Source: Pseudomonas cerasi
GTDB lineage: Bacteria > Pseudomonadota > Gammaproteobacteria > Pseudomonadales > Pseudomonadaceae
NCBI RefSeq assembly: GCF_900074915.1
Contig: NZ_LT222319.1
Span: 4,311,001-4,375,000 of the forward strand
DNA: 64,000 nt
Direction: 5' to 3'
In this document: positions 16,467 through 25,589 of the stretch, in pieces
Layout: each line of letters opens with the position of its first letter
Position numbering within the stretch: position 1 is the first letter of the stretch
Notes under the pieces: generated by a model
Databases searched by the model: none
The model's input: only the letters and a program-made list of their open reading frames with translations
Told to the model about the DNA's origin: nothing
Made by a program: the position numbers and the translations under genes

Positions 16467-18959
16467 ATGAGCAGACCCACCGATTTCGCTCGACGATGGT
16501 TTCTCGCCCGGGGCTGGAAGCCCTTTGCGTTTCAGAAGGAAGTTTGGGCAGCGGTAAAAAACGGCGAGTCCGGATTGCTGCATGCCAGCACCGGCTCGGG
16601 TAAGACCTACGCCGTGTGGTTCGCTGCGCTCAACCGCTTCGCCAAAGCCAATACGCTCACCGCTGACAACAAACCCCGCAAACGCAAACCGCCCGCTGAA
16701 CCGCTGAGTGTCCTGTGGATTACGCCCATGCGCGCCTTGGCCGCCGATACCGCCAGAGCCCTTGAGGCCCCGTTGGCTGAACTGGATATCCCGTGGTCGG
16801 TCGGCTTGCGCACCGGCGATACCAGCGGCAGCGAACGGGCCCGGCAGAGCCGGCGGCTGCCCTCTGCCCTGATCACCACCCCTGAAAGCCTGACGCTGCT
16901 GCTGACCCGTGCCGACGCTCAGGTCGCCCTGTCGACACTGAAGATGGTGGTGGTGGACGAATGGCACGAGTTGATCGGCAACAAGCGCGGCGTGCAGTTG
17001 CAACTGGCCCTGGCGCGCCTGAGGCGCTGGAATCCGCAACTGATCGTGTGGGGCATTTCCGCGACGCTGGGCAATCAGCAACACGCGCAGCAGGTGCTGA
17101 TCGGCGACTGCGGCGTGACCGTGCAAGGCAAGATCGTCAAGGACTTACAGGTCGATACGCTGCTGCCGCCGTCCATCGAACGCTTCCCGTGGGCCGGGCA
17201 TATGGGCTTGCGCATGTTGCCGCAGGTCGTCGCCGAGGTGGAGAGCAGCGCGAGCTGTCTGGTGTTCACCAACACTCGGGCACAATCGGAAATCTGGTAT
17301 CAGGCGCTACTGGAAGCCCGCCCCGACTGGGCCGGGTTGATTGCCCTGCATCACGGGTCGCTGGCGCGAGAGGTCCGAGACTGGGTCGAGCGCGCGTTGA
17401 AAGAAGGCGCACTCAAGGCTGTGGTGTGCACCTCCAGTCTGGACCTGGGCGTGGACTTTCTACCGGTGGAGCGCGTGTTGCAAATCGGCTCACCCAAAGG
17501 TGTCGCGCGCCTGATGCAGCGCGCCGGGCGCTCAGGCCACGCGCCGGGTCGCCCCTCGCGCGTGACGCTGGTGCCGACCCACAGCCTGGAGCTGGTCGAA
17601 GCCGCTGCCGCTCACGACGCCGTCGAAGCACGGATGATCGAGCCCCGCGAATCACCGCTCCAGCCGTTGGACGTGCTGGTCCAACACCTGGTCAGCATCG
17701 CTCTGGGCGGTGGTTTCCTGCCTGATGAGCTGCTCGCCGAGGTACGCAGCGCCTGGGCTTACCGGGACCTCAGCGACGAGCAATGGCAATGGGCGCTGGC
17801 GTTTGTCCGCAACGGCGGCCACTCACTGACCGCCTACCCTGATTATCGCCGTGCCGAACCTGACGAGGACGGCGTCTGGCGCGTCCCCGATGCGCGTCTC
17901 GCCAGACGTCACCGCATGAGCGTGGGGACCATCGTCAGTGAGGCCACCGTCAACCTGAAATACTGGAAAAAAGGTGGCGGCGGTGGCTCGCTGGGCAGCG
18001 TCGAAGAAGGCTTCATCGCCAGACTCAAACCCGGTGACGGCTTTCTGTTCGGCGGACGCTTGCTGGAGCTGGTTCGAGTGGAAAACATGACGGCCTACGT
18101 CAAGCGTGCGACCGGCGAGAAAGCCGCCGTGCCACGCTGGAATGGCGGTCGAATGCCGCTGTCCAGCGAACTGGCGGATGCCGTGGTGGAGAAGTTCGAC
18201 GCCGCTGCACGAGGCGAATTCAACAGCCCGGAAATGTGTGCCATCAAACCCCTGCTGGAAGTACAGCAGCAGTGGTCAGGGCTGCCACGACGCGACACAT
18301 TGCTGGCCGAAACACTCAAATCCCGCGAAGGCTGGCACCTGTTCCTCTACCCGTTCGCCGGCCGACACGTGCACCTGGGACTGGGCAGCCTGCTGGCCTG
18401 GCGCCTGAGCCGGCATCGGCCGCTGACCTTTTCCATTGCCGTCAACGACTACGGGCTGGAGTTGCTCAGTGCCAGCGAGATCGACTGGGCGCAAGCGTTG
18501 CAGGCTGACCTGTTCAGCGAAACGGATCTGTTAGCCGATATTATCGCCAGCCTGAACGCTGGCGAGCTGGCCCTGCGGCGCTTTCGGGAAATCGCGCGTA
18601 TATCCGGCCTGGTGTTTTCCGGCTACCCTGGCGCGGCCAAGAGCAATCGTCAGCTTCAGGCATCCAGCGGACTGTTCTTCGAGGTGTTCAAGCAGTACGA
18701 CGCGGACAACATGCTGCTGACCCAGGCCGAACAGGAAGTCCTGCGTCAAGAACTGGACCTGCAACGTCTGGAACTGACGTTGCGCCAGATCAACAGCCGC
18801 ACGCTGGACCTGCACGCAATAAAGCGCGCGACCCCGCTGGCCTTTCCATTGCTGGTCGAACGCTTTCGCGAAAGCCTCAGTTCGGAGAAACTTGCCGACC
18901 GCATCGCGCGAATGGTCCGCGACCTGGAGAAAGCCGCCGGCCCGGAGACTGAACAATGA
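16467..18959 (+). CDS. ligase-associated DEXH-box DNA helicase (Lhr-like)
   Basis: 830 residues. Helicase motifs in order: Walker A STGSGKT (about residues 40-46), WITPMRALAAD (Ia), TTPESL (Ib), DEWHE (II), GISATLG (III), FTNTR (IV), and the motif VI region LMQRAGRSGH. A long C-terminal Lhr-type region follows. This superfamily 2 helicase is the third member of the ligase-associated repair set whose exonuclease and ligase lie at 8.9-11.7 kb. It is translationally coupled to PdeM by an ATGA overlap. Probably unwinds or translocates on damaged DNA. Confidence 0.93.
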   Translation: MSRPTDFARRWFLARGWKPFAFQKEVWAAVKNGESGLLHASTGSGKTYAVWFAALNRFAKANTLTADNKPRKRKPPAEPLSVLWITPMRALAADTARALEAPLAELDIPWSVGLRTGDTSGSERARQSRRLPSALITTPESLTLLLTRADAQVALSTLKMVVVDEWHELIGNKRGVQLQLALARLRRWNPQLIVWGISATLGNQQHAQQVLIGDCGVTVQGKIVKDLQVDTLLPPSIERFPWAGHMGLRMLPQVVAEVESSASCLVFTNTRAQSEIWYQALLEARPDWAGLIALHHGSLAREVRDWVERALKEGALKAVVCTSSLDLGVDFLPVERVLQIGSPKGVARLMQRAGRSGHAPGRPSRVTLVPTHSLELVEAAAAHDAVEARMIEPRESPLQPLDVLVQHLVSIALGGGFLPDELLAEVRSAWAYRDLSDEQWQWALAFVRNGGHSLTAYPDYRRAEPDEDGVWRVPDARLARRHRMSVGTIVSEATVNLKYWKKGGGGGSLGSVEEGFIARLKPGDGFLFGGRLLELVRVENMTAYVKRATGEKAAVPRWNGGRMPLSSELADAVVEKFDAAARGEFNSPEMCAIKPLLEVQQQWSGLPRRDTLLAETLKSREGWHLFLYPFAGRHVHLGLGSLLAWRLSRHRPLTFSIAVNDYGLELLSASEIDWAQALQADLFSETDLLADIIASLNAGELALRRFREIARISGLVFSGYPGAAKSNRQLQASSGLFFEVFKQYDADNMLLTQAEQEVLRQELDLQRLELTLRQINSRTLDLHAIKRATPLAFPLLVERFRESLSSEKLADRIARMVRDLEKAAGPETEQ

Positions 18960-19612
18960 ACCCGTATCTGGCTGTCACGCTGGCAGGAGAAGAGCTGTGG
19001 TTGCTGGCCGACAAGGCCATCTACTACCCCGCCGAACGATCCTTGCTGATTGCCGATGCGCACTTTGGCAAGGCGGCCGCCTATCGCAAGCTCGGCCAGC
19101 CGGTGCCGCACGGCACTACACAGGAGAATCTGCGCCGCCTGGACAGCCTTTTGAAGGCCTATCCCTGCGATCATCTGATCTTTCTGGGCGATTTCCTGCA
19201 CGCGCCGGAATCTCACGCGGTTGGCACGCTGGCGGCGCTGGAACAATGGCGGGCAGAACGCTCGACGCTGCGCATCACACTCATCCGCGGCAACCATGAC
19301 AAACGGGCTGGCGATCCACCCGCTTATCTGGGCATCGATGTGGTCCCCGAGCCCTTGTCACTCGGGCCATTTGCACTGCAGCACGAGCCCGATCCGCACC
19401 CTGACCTGCACGTACTGGCCGGGCACGTTCATCCGGTGTATCGGCTACACGGGCGCGGCCGGCAAAGCTTGCGGCTGGCGTGTTTTTACCTGGGCCGGCA
19501 AGTCAGTCTGCTGCCAGCCTTCGGCGAATTCACCGGTGGTTTTCAGATTCGTCCCGCGCAGGACAGCACGGTCTATGTGACCGGCGGTGATGCGGTGTGG
19601 CGAGTGGCATAA
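18956..19612 (+). CDS. pdeM: ligase-associated DNA damage response endonuclease PdeM
   Basis: 218 residues. Calcineurin-like metallophosphoesterase motifs are complete: IADAHFGK (DxH), FLGDF (GDxx), IRGNHD (GNHD) and LAGHVHP (GHxH). PdeM proteins are the fourth member of the ligase-associated repair set and have phosphodiesterase/nuclease activity. Coupled to the helicase by a 4-base overlap. Confidence 0.9.
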   Translation: MNPYLAVTLAGEELWLLADKAIYYPAERSLLIADAHFGKAAAYRKLGQPVPHGTTQENLRRLDSLLKAYPCDHLIFLGDFLHAPESHAVGTLAALEQWRAERSTLRITLIRGNHDKRAGDPPAYLGIDVVPEPLSLGPFALQHEPDPHPDLHVLAGHVHPVYRLHGRGRQSLRLACFYLGRQVSLLPAFGEFTGGFQIRPAQDSTVYVTGGDAVWRVA

Positions 19613-19629
19613 CGTAGCCGGTCGCCCTA

Positions 19630-19667
19630 TAAAAAACTGCCCACTGCTCGCGAGAGCAGCAGGCAGT
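19630..19667 (-). terminator. terminator of the small Pro-rich protein gene
   Basis: On the minus strand GACTGCC..CTGCTC TCGC GAGCAG..GGCAGTTTTTTA forms a bulged hairpin with a T run. It lies just after the stop of the 19678-19896 gene. Confidence 0.8.
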
Positions 19668-19677
19668 CTTGTGATAA

Positions 19678-19896
19678 TCAGGCCACAGGTGCAGGTGGCG
19701 GCTCGTCCGGAACAGTAGGCCCGCCTGGCTCGGTAGGCTGAAACGGAGTGTCGGGGCCTGGATCGCCCGGGATCCCGCCACCGACCATGTTCAGCTCCGG
19801 GCTGAGATCGGAATGAGCCATCAATGACCAAGCGAGCAGCCCGATCTCGTTAAGCGGAGATTGAACCTGTTCAGAGATTTTGAAAGTAGTCTTCAT
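19678..19896 (-). CDS. small hypothetical protein with Pro/Gly-rich C-terminus
   Basis: 72 residues from the ATG with GGAG upstream. The N-terminal half (MKTTFKISEQVQSPLNEIGLLAWSL) looks helical; the C-terminal half is built of P, G, E and D (GGGIPGDPGPDTP). A good ribosome site and its own terminator support a real gene. I recognise no family. The short leader, acidic tail and single-gene unit would also fit a precursor peptide, but nothing nearby encodes a modifying enzyme. Confidence 0.6.
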   Translation of the reverse strand: MKTTFKISEQVQSPLNEIGLLAWSLMAHSDLSPELNMVGGGIPGDPGPDTPFQPTEPGGPTVPDEPPPAPVA

Positions 19897-20009
19897 AGGG
19901 CACTCCAGATCAAAGGCCTTCGCACGTAATGAATGATGCGAAAGCATGTGAGCAGATAGAGTGCGGAATAGAGTATTAATTCAATTCCACTAGTCACCTG
20001 AAGCGCAAA

Positions 20010-20576
20010 TCAGGTGCGTGGCAGGGTGACGCCACGCTGGCCCTGGTACTTGCCACCCCGATCCTTGTAGGACACTTCACACTCCTCATCGGACTCCAGG
20101 AACAGCATCTGCGCCACGCCTTCGTTGGCGTAGATCTTGGCCGGCAGTGTCGTGGTGTTGGAAAACTCCAGCGTTACATGGCCTTCCCACTCTGGCTCGA
20201 GCGGCGTGACATTGACGATGATGCCGCAGCGCGCGTAGGTGCTCTTGCCCAGGCAGATCGTCAGAACGTTACGCGGAATACGGAAATATTCCACCGTGCG
20301 CGCCAGCGCAAACGAGTTGGGAGGGATGATGCACACGTCGCTCTTGATATCGACGAAGCTTTTTTCATCGAAGTTTTTCGGATCGACCGTGGCCGAATTG
20401 ATGTTGGTGAACACCTTGAATTCGTCGGCGCAACGCACGTCGTAGCCGTAACTGGACACCCCGAAAGAGATCACCCGATCGGCGCCTTCGCCACGTACCT
20501 GGCGCTCTACGAAGGGCTCGATCATCCCATGTTCCTGCGCCATGCGGCGAATCCACTTGTCCGATTTGATGCTCAT
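20010..20576 (-). CDS. dcd: dCTP deaminase
   Basis: 188 residues, normal length. The sequence MSIKSDKWIRRM and the core ISFGVSSYGYD, then CLGKSTYARCG and the catalytic region VTPLEPEWEGHVTLEFSNT are diagnostic for Dcd, which deaminates dCTP to dUTP in thymidylate synthesis. It stands alone on the minus strand upstream of the cold-shock gene. Confidence 0.97.
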   Translation of the reverse strand: MSIKSDKWIRRMAQEHGMIEPFVERQVRGEGADRVISFGVSSYGYDVRCADEFKVFTNINSATVDPKNFDEKSFVDIKSDVCIIPPNSFALARTVEYFRIPRNVLTICLGKSTYARCGIIVNVTPLEPEWEGHVTLEFSNTTTLPAKIYANEGVAQMLFLESDEECEVSYKDRGGKYQGQRGVTLPRT

Positions 20577-20895
20577 GGCGGTGTCCTGAATAGCGAGGTG
20601 AAAAAGATATCCGGCATCTTACCGGGCTGAGGCCGACGGTTCAAAGGCAACAGATCGCGAGTTTGCGTGACTGGCCGGGCTGTTTCGCTGTGAATGGAAA
20701 TAATCATCAACAGACCATTGGCACGTTCGGAAAAAAGGGTTAAGGTGGCGTCACTGTGTTGCTTGTGTCACTGAGAATCTCTACACGATGTTGAATTTCG
20801 ATCCAACCATCTCCATGAATTTTCCAGCTCTTTGCACTCAGTCTCGGCCAGGGCTCTTCCTACGCCGCAGTTAACTTTGTCCAAGGAGATATACT
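20577..20895. other. intergenic region: dcd promoter and long cold-shock leader
   Basis: No gene seen. The part nearest the cold-shock gene (about 20750-20895) probably forms its long 5' leader, as is usual for csp genes, where RNA structure controls translation. The ribosome site AAGGAG lies at 20882-20887. Confidence 0.45.
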
Positions 20896-21105
20896 ATGTC
20901 CAATCGCCAAACTGGTACCGTTAAGTGGTTCAACGATGAAAAAGGCTTCGGCTTCATCACTCCACAATCCGGTGACGACCTGTTCGTGCACTTCAAAGCT
21001 ATCCAATCCGACGGCTTCAAAAGCCTGAAAGAAGGCCAACAGGTTTCTTTCATCGCTACCCGCGGTCAGAAAGGCATGCAAGCTGAAGAAGTTCAAGTTA
21101 TCTAA
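20896..21105 (+). CDS. cold shock protein (CspA family)
   Basis: 69 residues. The cold-shock fold RNA-binding motifs KGFGFI (RNP1) and DLFVHF (RNP2) are intact, starting with TGTVKWFNDEKGFGFI. A single-stranded RNA/DNA chaperone. Strong AAGGAG ribosome site, long leader and a very strong terminator point to high expression. CapB-like numbering among the Pseudomonas paralogues cannot be decided here. Confidence 0.96.
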   Translation: MSNRQTGTVKWFNDEKGFGFITPQSGDDLFVHFKAIQSDGFKSLKEGQQVSFIATRGQKGMQAEEVQVI

Positions 21106-21122
21106 CTTGTACTGATTCGCTT

Positions 21123-21153
21123 AAAAACCCCGCCCTTAAAAGCGGGGTTTTTT
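21123..21153 (+). terminator. terminator of the cold shock gene
   Basis: AAAAACCCCGC and GCGGGGTTTTTT pair across an 8-base loop; the A and T tracts make it bidirectional. Confidence 0.95.
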
Positions 21154-21253
21154 ATTGCCCGTCTTTTGACCTCTCGCCGGCTGAGCACCTGCTGTACAGC
21201 TGACCGGGACGAGAGAAGCAAAGCACCTCCCCCGCCCGATCATCGCTATCCAA

Positions 21254-22348
21254 TCAGTCTTCGCTTACCGAAATGGTCGGCATGGCTGGACTTGCAGCTT
21301 CCTGCAACACGATCCGTGCGCCGACATGACGTGCCAGCTCCTGATACACCATCGCAATCTGACTCTCCGGCTCGGCAATCGCCGTAGGCTTGCCGCCATC
21401 TGCCTGCTCGCGAATCAGCATCGACAGCGGCAGTGACGCCAGCAGCTCGACATCGTACTGCGTCGCCAGCTTCTCGCCGCCACCCTCACCGAACAGATGC
21501 TCGGCATGGCCGCAGTTGGAGCAGATGTGCACCGCCATGTTTTCCACAACGCCCAGTACCGGAATGTTGACCTTGCGGAACATCTCGACACCCTTTTTCG
21601 CATCCAGCAGGGCCAGATCCTGTGGCGTGGTAACAATCACGGCACCCGCCACCGGGACTTTCTGCGCGAGCGTCAACTGGATATCACCAGTGCCGGGCGG
21701 CATGTCGATAACCAGATAATCCAGATCATTCCAGGCAGTCTGCGTGACCAGTTGCAGCAACGCCCCCGACACCATCGGTCCGCGCCAGACCATCGGCGTG
21801 TTGTCGTCGGTCAGAAAGGCCATCGACATCACCTCGATGCCATGCGCCTCGACCGGCACGAACCACTTCTGGTCCTTGATCTTCGGCCGCGTGCCTTCGG
21901 GAATACCGAACATCACCCCTTGGCTAGGCCCATAGATATCGGCATCGAGAATGCCGACACGTGCGCCCTCGCGAGACAGTGCCAAGGCCAGGTTGGCGGC
22001 GGTCGTGGACTTGCCGACACCGCCCTTGCCGGACGCGACGGCAACAATGTTTTTCACATTGGCAAGCCCCGGGATCTGGCTCTGGGCCTTGTGCGCGCCG
22101 ATCACGCTGCTGATGGCGACCGTGGCCGAACTGACGCCTTCAAGGTTCTCGATGGCAGTTTTCAATACTTGCGCCCAGCCGTTCCTGAACAGGTCGGCGG
22201 CATAGCCCAATTCGAGTTGCACGCTGACCTGTGCCCCCTGAATATCGATGGACCGGACGCAACCGGCAGTGACCGGATCCTGATTCATATAGGGGTCGGT
22301 GTACTGGCGAAGAATCGTCTCCACCGCTGCGCGATTGACTGCGCTCAT
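21254..22348 (-). CDS. apbC: iron-sulfur cluster carrier protein ApbC (Mrp)
   Basis: 364 residues from the ATG with GGAG upstream. An N-terminal MIP18/DUF59 domain (about 1-90) precedes the P-loop ATPase with deviant Walker A SGKGGVGKST (about 107-116). The C-terminal pair CSNC (VHICSNCGH) is the CxxC that holds the Fe-S cluster. ApbC loads and transfers Fe-S clusters to apo-proteins. Divergent from metG, as in other Pseudomonas. Confidence 0.96.
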   Translation of the reverse strand: MSAVNRAAVETILRQYTDPYMNQDPVTAGCVRSIDIQGAQVSVQLELGYAADLFRNGWAQVLKTAIENLEGVSSATVAISSVIGAHKAQSQIPGLANVKNIVAVASGKGGVGKSTTAANLALALSREGARVGILDADIYGPSQGVMFGIPEGTRPKIKDQKWFVPVEAHGIEVMSMAFLTDDNTPMVWRGPMVSGALLQLVTQTAWNDLDYLVIDMPPGTGDIQLTLAQKVPVAGAVIVTTPQDLALLDAKKGVEMFRKVNIPVLGVVENMAVHICSNCGHAEHLFGEGGGEKLATQYDVELLASLPLSMLIREQADGGKPTAIAEPESQIAMVYQELARHVGARIVLQEAASPAMPTISVSED

Positions 22349-22533
22349 GGGCTTACTCCGTAAAAAGACTGACTGAAACAGCCGACTATCGTACCTGTTC
22401 TGCCAACAGCCCACATGATTTCACTGAACCGCGGCCCACCTTTCAGGAGCATTCCCACAACCGCACGGGTGAAAAAAATCGTTCAGACCTTTATAGTGGC
22501 CGGTCTCCGTTTCACTTCAAGTAGCCGAGCCCC

Positions 22534-24582
22534 ATGTCCGAGCCACGCAAGATTCTCGTTACCAGCGCCCTGCCCTATGCCAATGGTTCCATCCACCTTG
22601 GCCACATGCTCGAGTACATCCAGACCGACATGTGGGTGCGTTTTCAGAAGCACCGCGGCAATCAATGCATTTATGTCTGCGCGGACGACGCCCATGGCTC
22701 GGCGATCATGCTGCGCGCCGAAAAGGAAGGCATCACGCCAGAGCAACTGATCGCCAACGTCAAGGCCGAACACAGCGCCGACTTTGCCGACTTCCTGGTG
22801 GATTTCGATAACTTCCACTCGACGCACTCGGACGAGAACCGCGAGCTGTCGAGCATGATCTACAAGCGGCTGCGCGATGCGGGTCATATCGCGACGCGCT
22901 CGGTTACCCAGTACTTCGACCCGGAAAAGAAAATGTTCCTGGCCGACCGTTTCATCAAGGGCACCTGCCCGAAATGTGCGGCCGAAGACCAGTACGGCGA
23001 CAACTGTGAAAAGTGCGGCGCCACCTACGCCCCGACGGACCTGAAAGACCCCAAGTCGGCGATTTCCGGTGCCACGCCGGTGCTCAAGGACTCGAAGCAC
23101 TTCTTCTTCGACCTGCCTGCGTTCGACGCCATGCTCAAGAGCTGGACACGCAGCGGCACCCTGCAGGACGCCGTTGCCAACAAGATCGCCGAATGGCTGG
23201 ACAGTGGCCTGCAGCAGTGGGACATCTCCCGCGATGCGCCCTATTTCGGCTTTGAAATTCCCGACGAGCCAGGTAAATACTTCTACGTGTGGCTCGATGC
23301 GCCGATCGGTTACATGGCCAGCTTCAAGAACCTGTGCGCGCGTCGTCCGGACCTGGACTTCGATGCGTACTGGGGAAAGGGCGCGACCACTGAGCTCTAT
23401 CACTTCATCGGCAAGGACATCGTCAATTTCCACGCGCTGTTCTGGCCAGCCATGCTGGAAGGTGCGGCCTTGCGCACGCCGACCGGCATCAACGTACACG
23501 GCTACCTGACCGTCAATGGTCAGAAGATGTCGAAATCGCGCGGCACCTTTATCAAGGCACGCACCTACCTCGACCACCTGCCGCCCGAGTACCTGCGCTA
23601 TTACTACGCGTCGAAGCTGGGCCGTGGCGTCGACGACCTCGACCTGAACCTCGAAGACTTCGTGCAAAAGGTCAACTCCGACCTGATCGGCAAGGTCGTC
23701 AACATTGCCAGCCGTTGCGCCGGGTTCATTCACAAGGGCAACGCCGGCGTGATGGTCGAAGCCAATGCGGCGCCCGAACTGACCGACGCGTTTCTGGCGG
23801 CTGCACCCAGCATTGCCGACGCTTACGAAGCCCGCGACTTCGCCCGCGCCATGCGCGAGACCATGGCCCTGGCGGACCGTGCCAATGCCTACATCGCGGA
23901 AAAAGCGCCATGGGCGCTGGCCAAGCAGGAAGGCAAACAGGATGAAGTCCAGGCTGTATGCGCGCTGGGCATCAACCTGTTCCGCCAGCTGGTGATTTTC
24001 CTCAAGCCGGTGCTGCCGAATCTGGCCGCCGATGCGGAAAAATTCCTCAATGTCGAACCACTGACCTGGGCAGACCATAAGACCTTGCTGGCCAATCATC
24101 AGCTCAACCCGTTCTCGGCACTGATGACCCGTATCGACCCGGTCAAGGTCGAGGCCATGGCCACTGCCTCCAAGGAAGATCTGACCGCTACCGACTCGTC
24201 GGCGGACACCGCACCTGCCGGTAATGGCGAACTCACCAAAGACCCACTGTCGGCGGAAATCGACTTTGACGCTTTTGCCGCCATCGATCTGCGTGTTGCA
24301 CTGATTCTCAAGGCCGAACACGTGGAGGGTGCCGACAAGTTGCTGCGCCTGACCCTGGACATCGGCGACGAGCAGCGCAATGTCTTTTCCGGCATCAAGA
24401 GCGCCTACCCGAACCCGTCCGAACTCGAAGGCCGTCTGACCATGATGATCGCCAACCTCAAGCCGCGAAAAATGCGCTTCGGCATTTCGCAGGGCATGGT
24501 GATGGCGGCAGGCCCCGGCGGTGAGGAGATCTATCTGCTCAGCCCCGACAGTGGCGCCAAGCCAGGCCAGCGCATCAAGTAA
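22534..24582 (+). CDS. metG: methionyl-tRNA synthetase
   Basis: 682 residues. Class I motifs HLGH (HIGH type, about 23-26) and KMSKS (about 332-336) flank the catalytic domain, with a zinc knuckle CPKC...CEKCG at about 148-164. The C-terminal 110 residues form the dimerising tRNA-binding OB domain (IDFDAFAAIDLRV). It charges methionine onto initiator and elongator tRNA. Followed by a perfect 12-bp terminator hairpin. Confidence 0.98.
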   Translation: MSEPRKILVTSALPYANGSIHLGHMLEYIQTDMWVRFQKHRGNQCIYVCADDAHGSAIMLRAEKEGITPEQLIANVKAEHSADFADFLVDFDNFHSTHSDENRELSSMIYKRLRDAGHIATRSVTQYFDPEKKMFLADRFIKGTCPKCAAEDQYGDNCEKCGATYAPTDLKDPKSAISGATPVLKDSKHFFFDLPAFDAMLKSWTRSGTLQDAVANKIAEWLDSGLQQWDISRDAPYFGFEIPDEPGKYFYVWLDAPIGYMASFKNLCARRPDLDFDAYWGKGATTELYHFIGKDIVNFHALFWPAMLEGAALRTPTGINVHGYLTVNGQKMSKSRGTFIKARTYLDHLPPEYLRYYYASKLGRGVDDLDLNLEDFVQKVNSDLIGKVVNIASRCAGFIHKGNAGVMVEANAAPELTDAFLAAAPSIADAYEARDFARAMRETMALADRANAYIAEKAPWALAKQEGKQDEVQAVCALGINLFRQLVIFLKPVLPNLAADAEKFLNVEPLTWADHKTLLANHQLNPFSALMTRIDPVKVEAMATASKEDLTATDSSADTAPAGNGELTKDPLSAEIDFDAFAAIDLRVALILKAEHVEGADKLLRLTLDIGDEQRNVFSGIKSAYPNPSELEGRLTMMIANLKPRKMRFGISQGMVMAAGPGGEEIYLLSPDSGAKPGQRIK

Positions 24583-24594
24583 AAAACGACGCAG

Positions 24595-24633
24595 GGCCCG
24601 GTATCCTGCCATCAGGCGGATACCGGGCCTTTA
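24595..24633 (+). terminator. terminator of metG
   Basis: GGCCCGGTATCC and GGATACCGGGCC form a perfect 12-bp stem, followed by TTTAC, ten bases after the metG stop. Confidence 0.9.
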
Positions 24634-24713
24634 CGCATTCGCAAGCTCCCTGATCTGTCCGATAATGCTGCTCTCTCGATAGACAGAACACCTGTTGGTC
24701 ACCTGGCAAGACC

Positions 24714-25589
24714 ATGACTGAATTGATTCGCCTGCTTCCCGACGTGGACCTGATCCGCAGTATCGACGCCCTTCTGCCGCAGACTCAGTGCGGCAAGTGC
24801 GGCCATCCCGGCTGCAAGCCCTACGCCGAAGGCATCGCTGGCGGTGAAGCCATCAACAAATGCCCACCGGGCGGCGATGAAACGATAGTCCAGCTGGCCG
24901 AACTGCTGTCTGTTCCGGTCCTGACACTGGATATGCAACGCGGCACTGCACCTGCGCAGGTTGCCTTCATTCGCGAAGCAGAGTGCATCGGTTGTACCAA
25001 ATGCATTCAGGCCTGCCCCGTGGATGCCATTCTTGGCGCATCCAAGCTGATGCACACCGTGATTATCGACGAATGCACAGGTTGTGACCTGTGCGTTGCG
25101 CCGTGCCCGGTGGATTGCATTGAAATGCATCCGCTGCCACTGGCCACGGTCACGCCCATCGTGGGTGGTCTGGCCCCTACCGCCGAGCTGCAGGAGGCGC
25201 GGCAGCGCAAGCGTAGCCATGCCCGGATGCGTTTCGAAGCACGAAATGCGCGCCTGCACCGTGAACAGCAAAAGCGGCTGGCAGAGCGCCTTGCGCGGTC
25301 ACAGCGCATTGAATCCGCTCGTAGTGTGCTGCCTCAATCCGCCGTCGCTCTCGCCCGCAACGACAAGCCTGCAGGACCGGATGAAGCGGTGAAAAAAGCC
25401 CGAATTGCGCTGGCCATGAGCCGCGCGCAGCTCAACAAGTCACTCAAGGCGTTTGGTCACCCTCCCATTGCGGAGCAGGCTGCCAGGCTTGTGGAATTGC
25501 AGCGCGAATACGAAGCTGCCGAGCAAACACTTGCAGCACTTCTGCCACCCCCCGCACAGGCTGATTCCGAGGAAAAGCTCCGCTCATGA
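24714..25589 (+). CDS. rsxB: orphan RsxB/RnfB-type ferredoxin subunit
   Basis: 291 residues. Cysteine motifs of RnfB are present: the Fe-S domain CGKCGHPGCKPYAEGIAGG...NKCPPGG (about 22-50) and two 4Fe-4S ferredoxin motifs CIGCTKCIQACP and CTGCDLCVAPCP (about 89-130). RnfB passes electrons in the membrane Rnf/Rsx complex. Here the hydrophobic N-terminal anchor is missing (the protein starts MTELIRLLPDVDLIR), the C-terminal 150 residues are a charged, probably coiled-coil extension, and none of rsxA, C, D, G or E is nearby. In P. aeruginosa the whole rnf set lies between metG and nth, so this is what remains at that position. Overlaps nth by 4 bases. Confidence 0.9.
   Translation: MTELIRLLPDVDLIRSIDALLPQTQCGKCGHPGCKPYAEGIAGGEAINKCPPGGDETIVQLAELLSVPVLTLDMQRGTAPAQVAFIREAECIGCTKCIQACPVDAILGASKLMHTVIIDECTGCDLCVAPCPVDCIEMHPLPLATVTPIVGGLAPTAELQEARQRKRSHARMRFEARNARLHREQQKRLAERLARSQRIESARSVLPQSAVALARNDKPAGPDEAVKKARIALAMSRAQLNKSLKAFGHPPIAEQAARLVELQREYEAAEQTLAALLPPPAQADSEEKLRS

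Noticed and set aside
22483..24612. Very long open frame antisense to metG (709 codons)
   Set aside because: Mirrors the codon bias of metG, has no family resemblance and no ribosome site; a GC-rich shadow.
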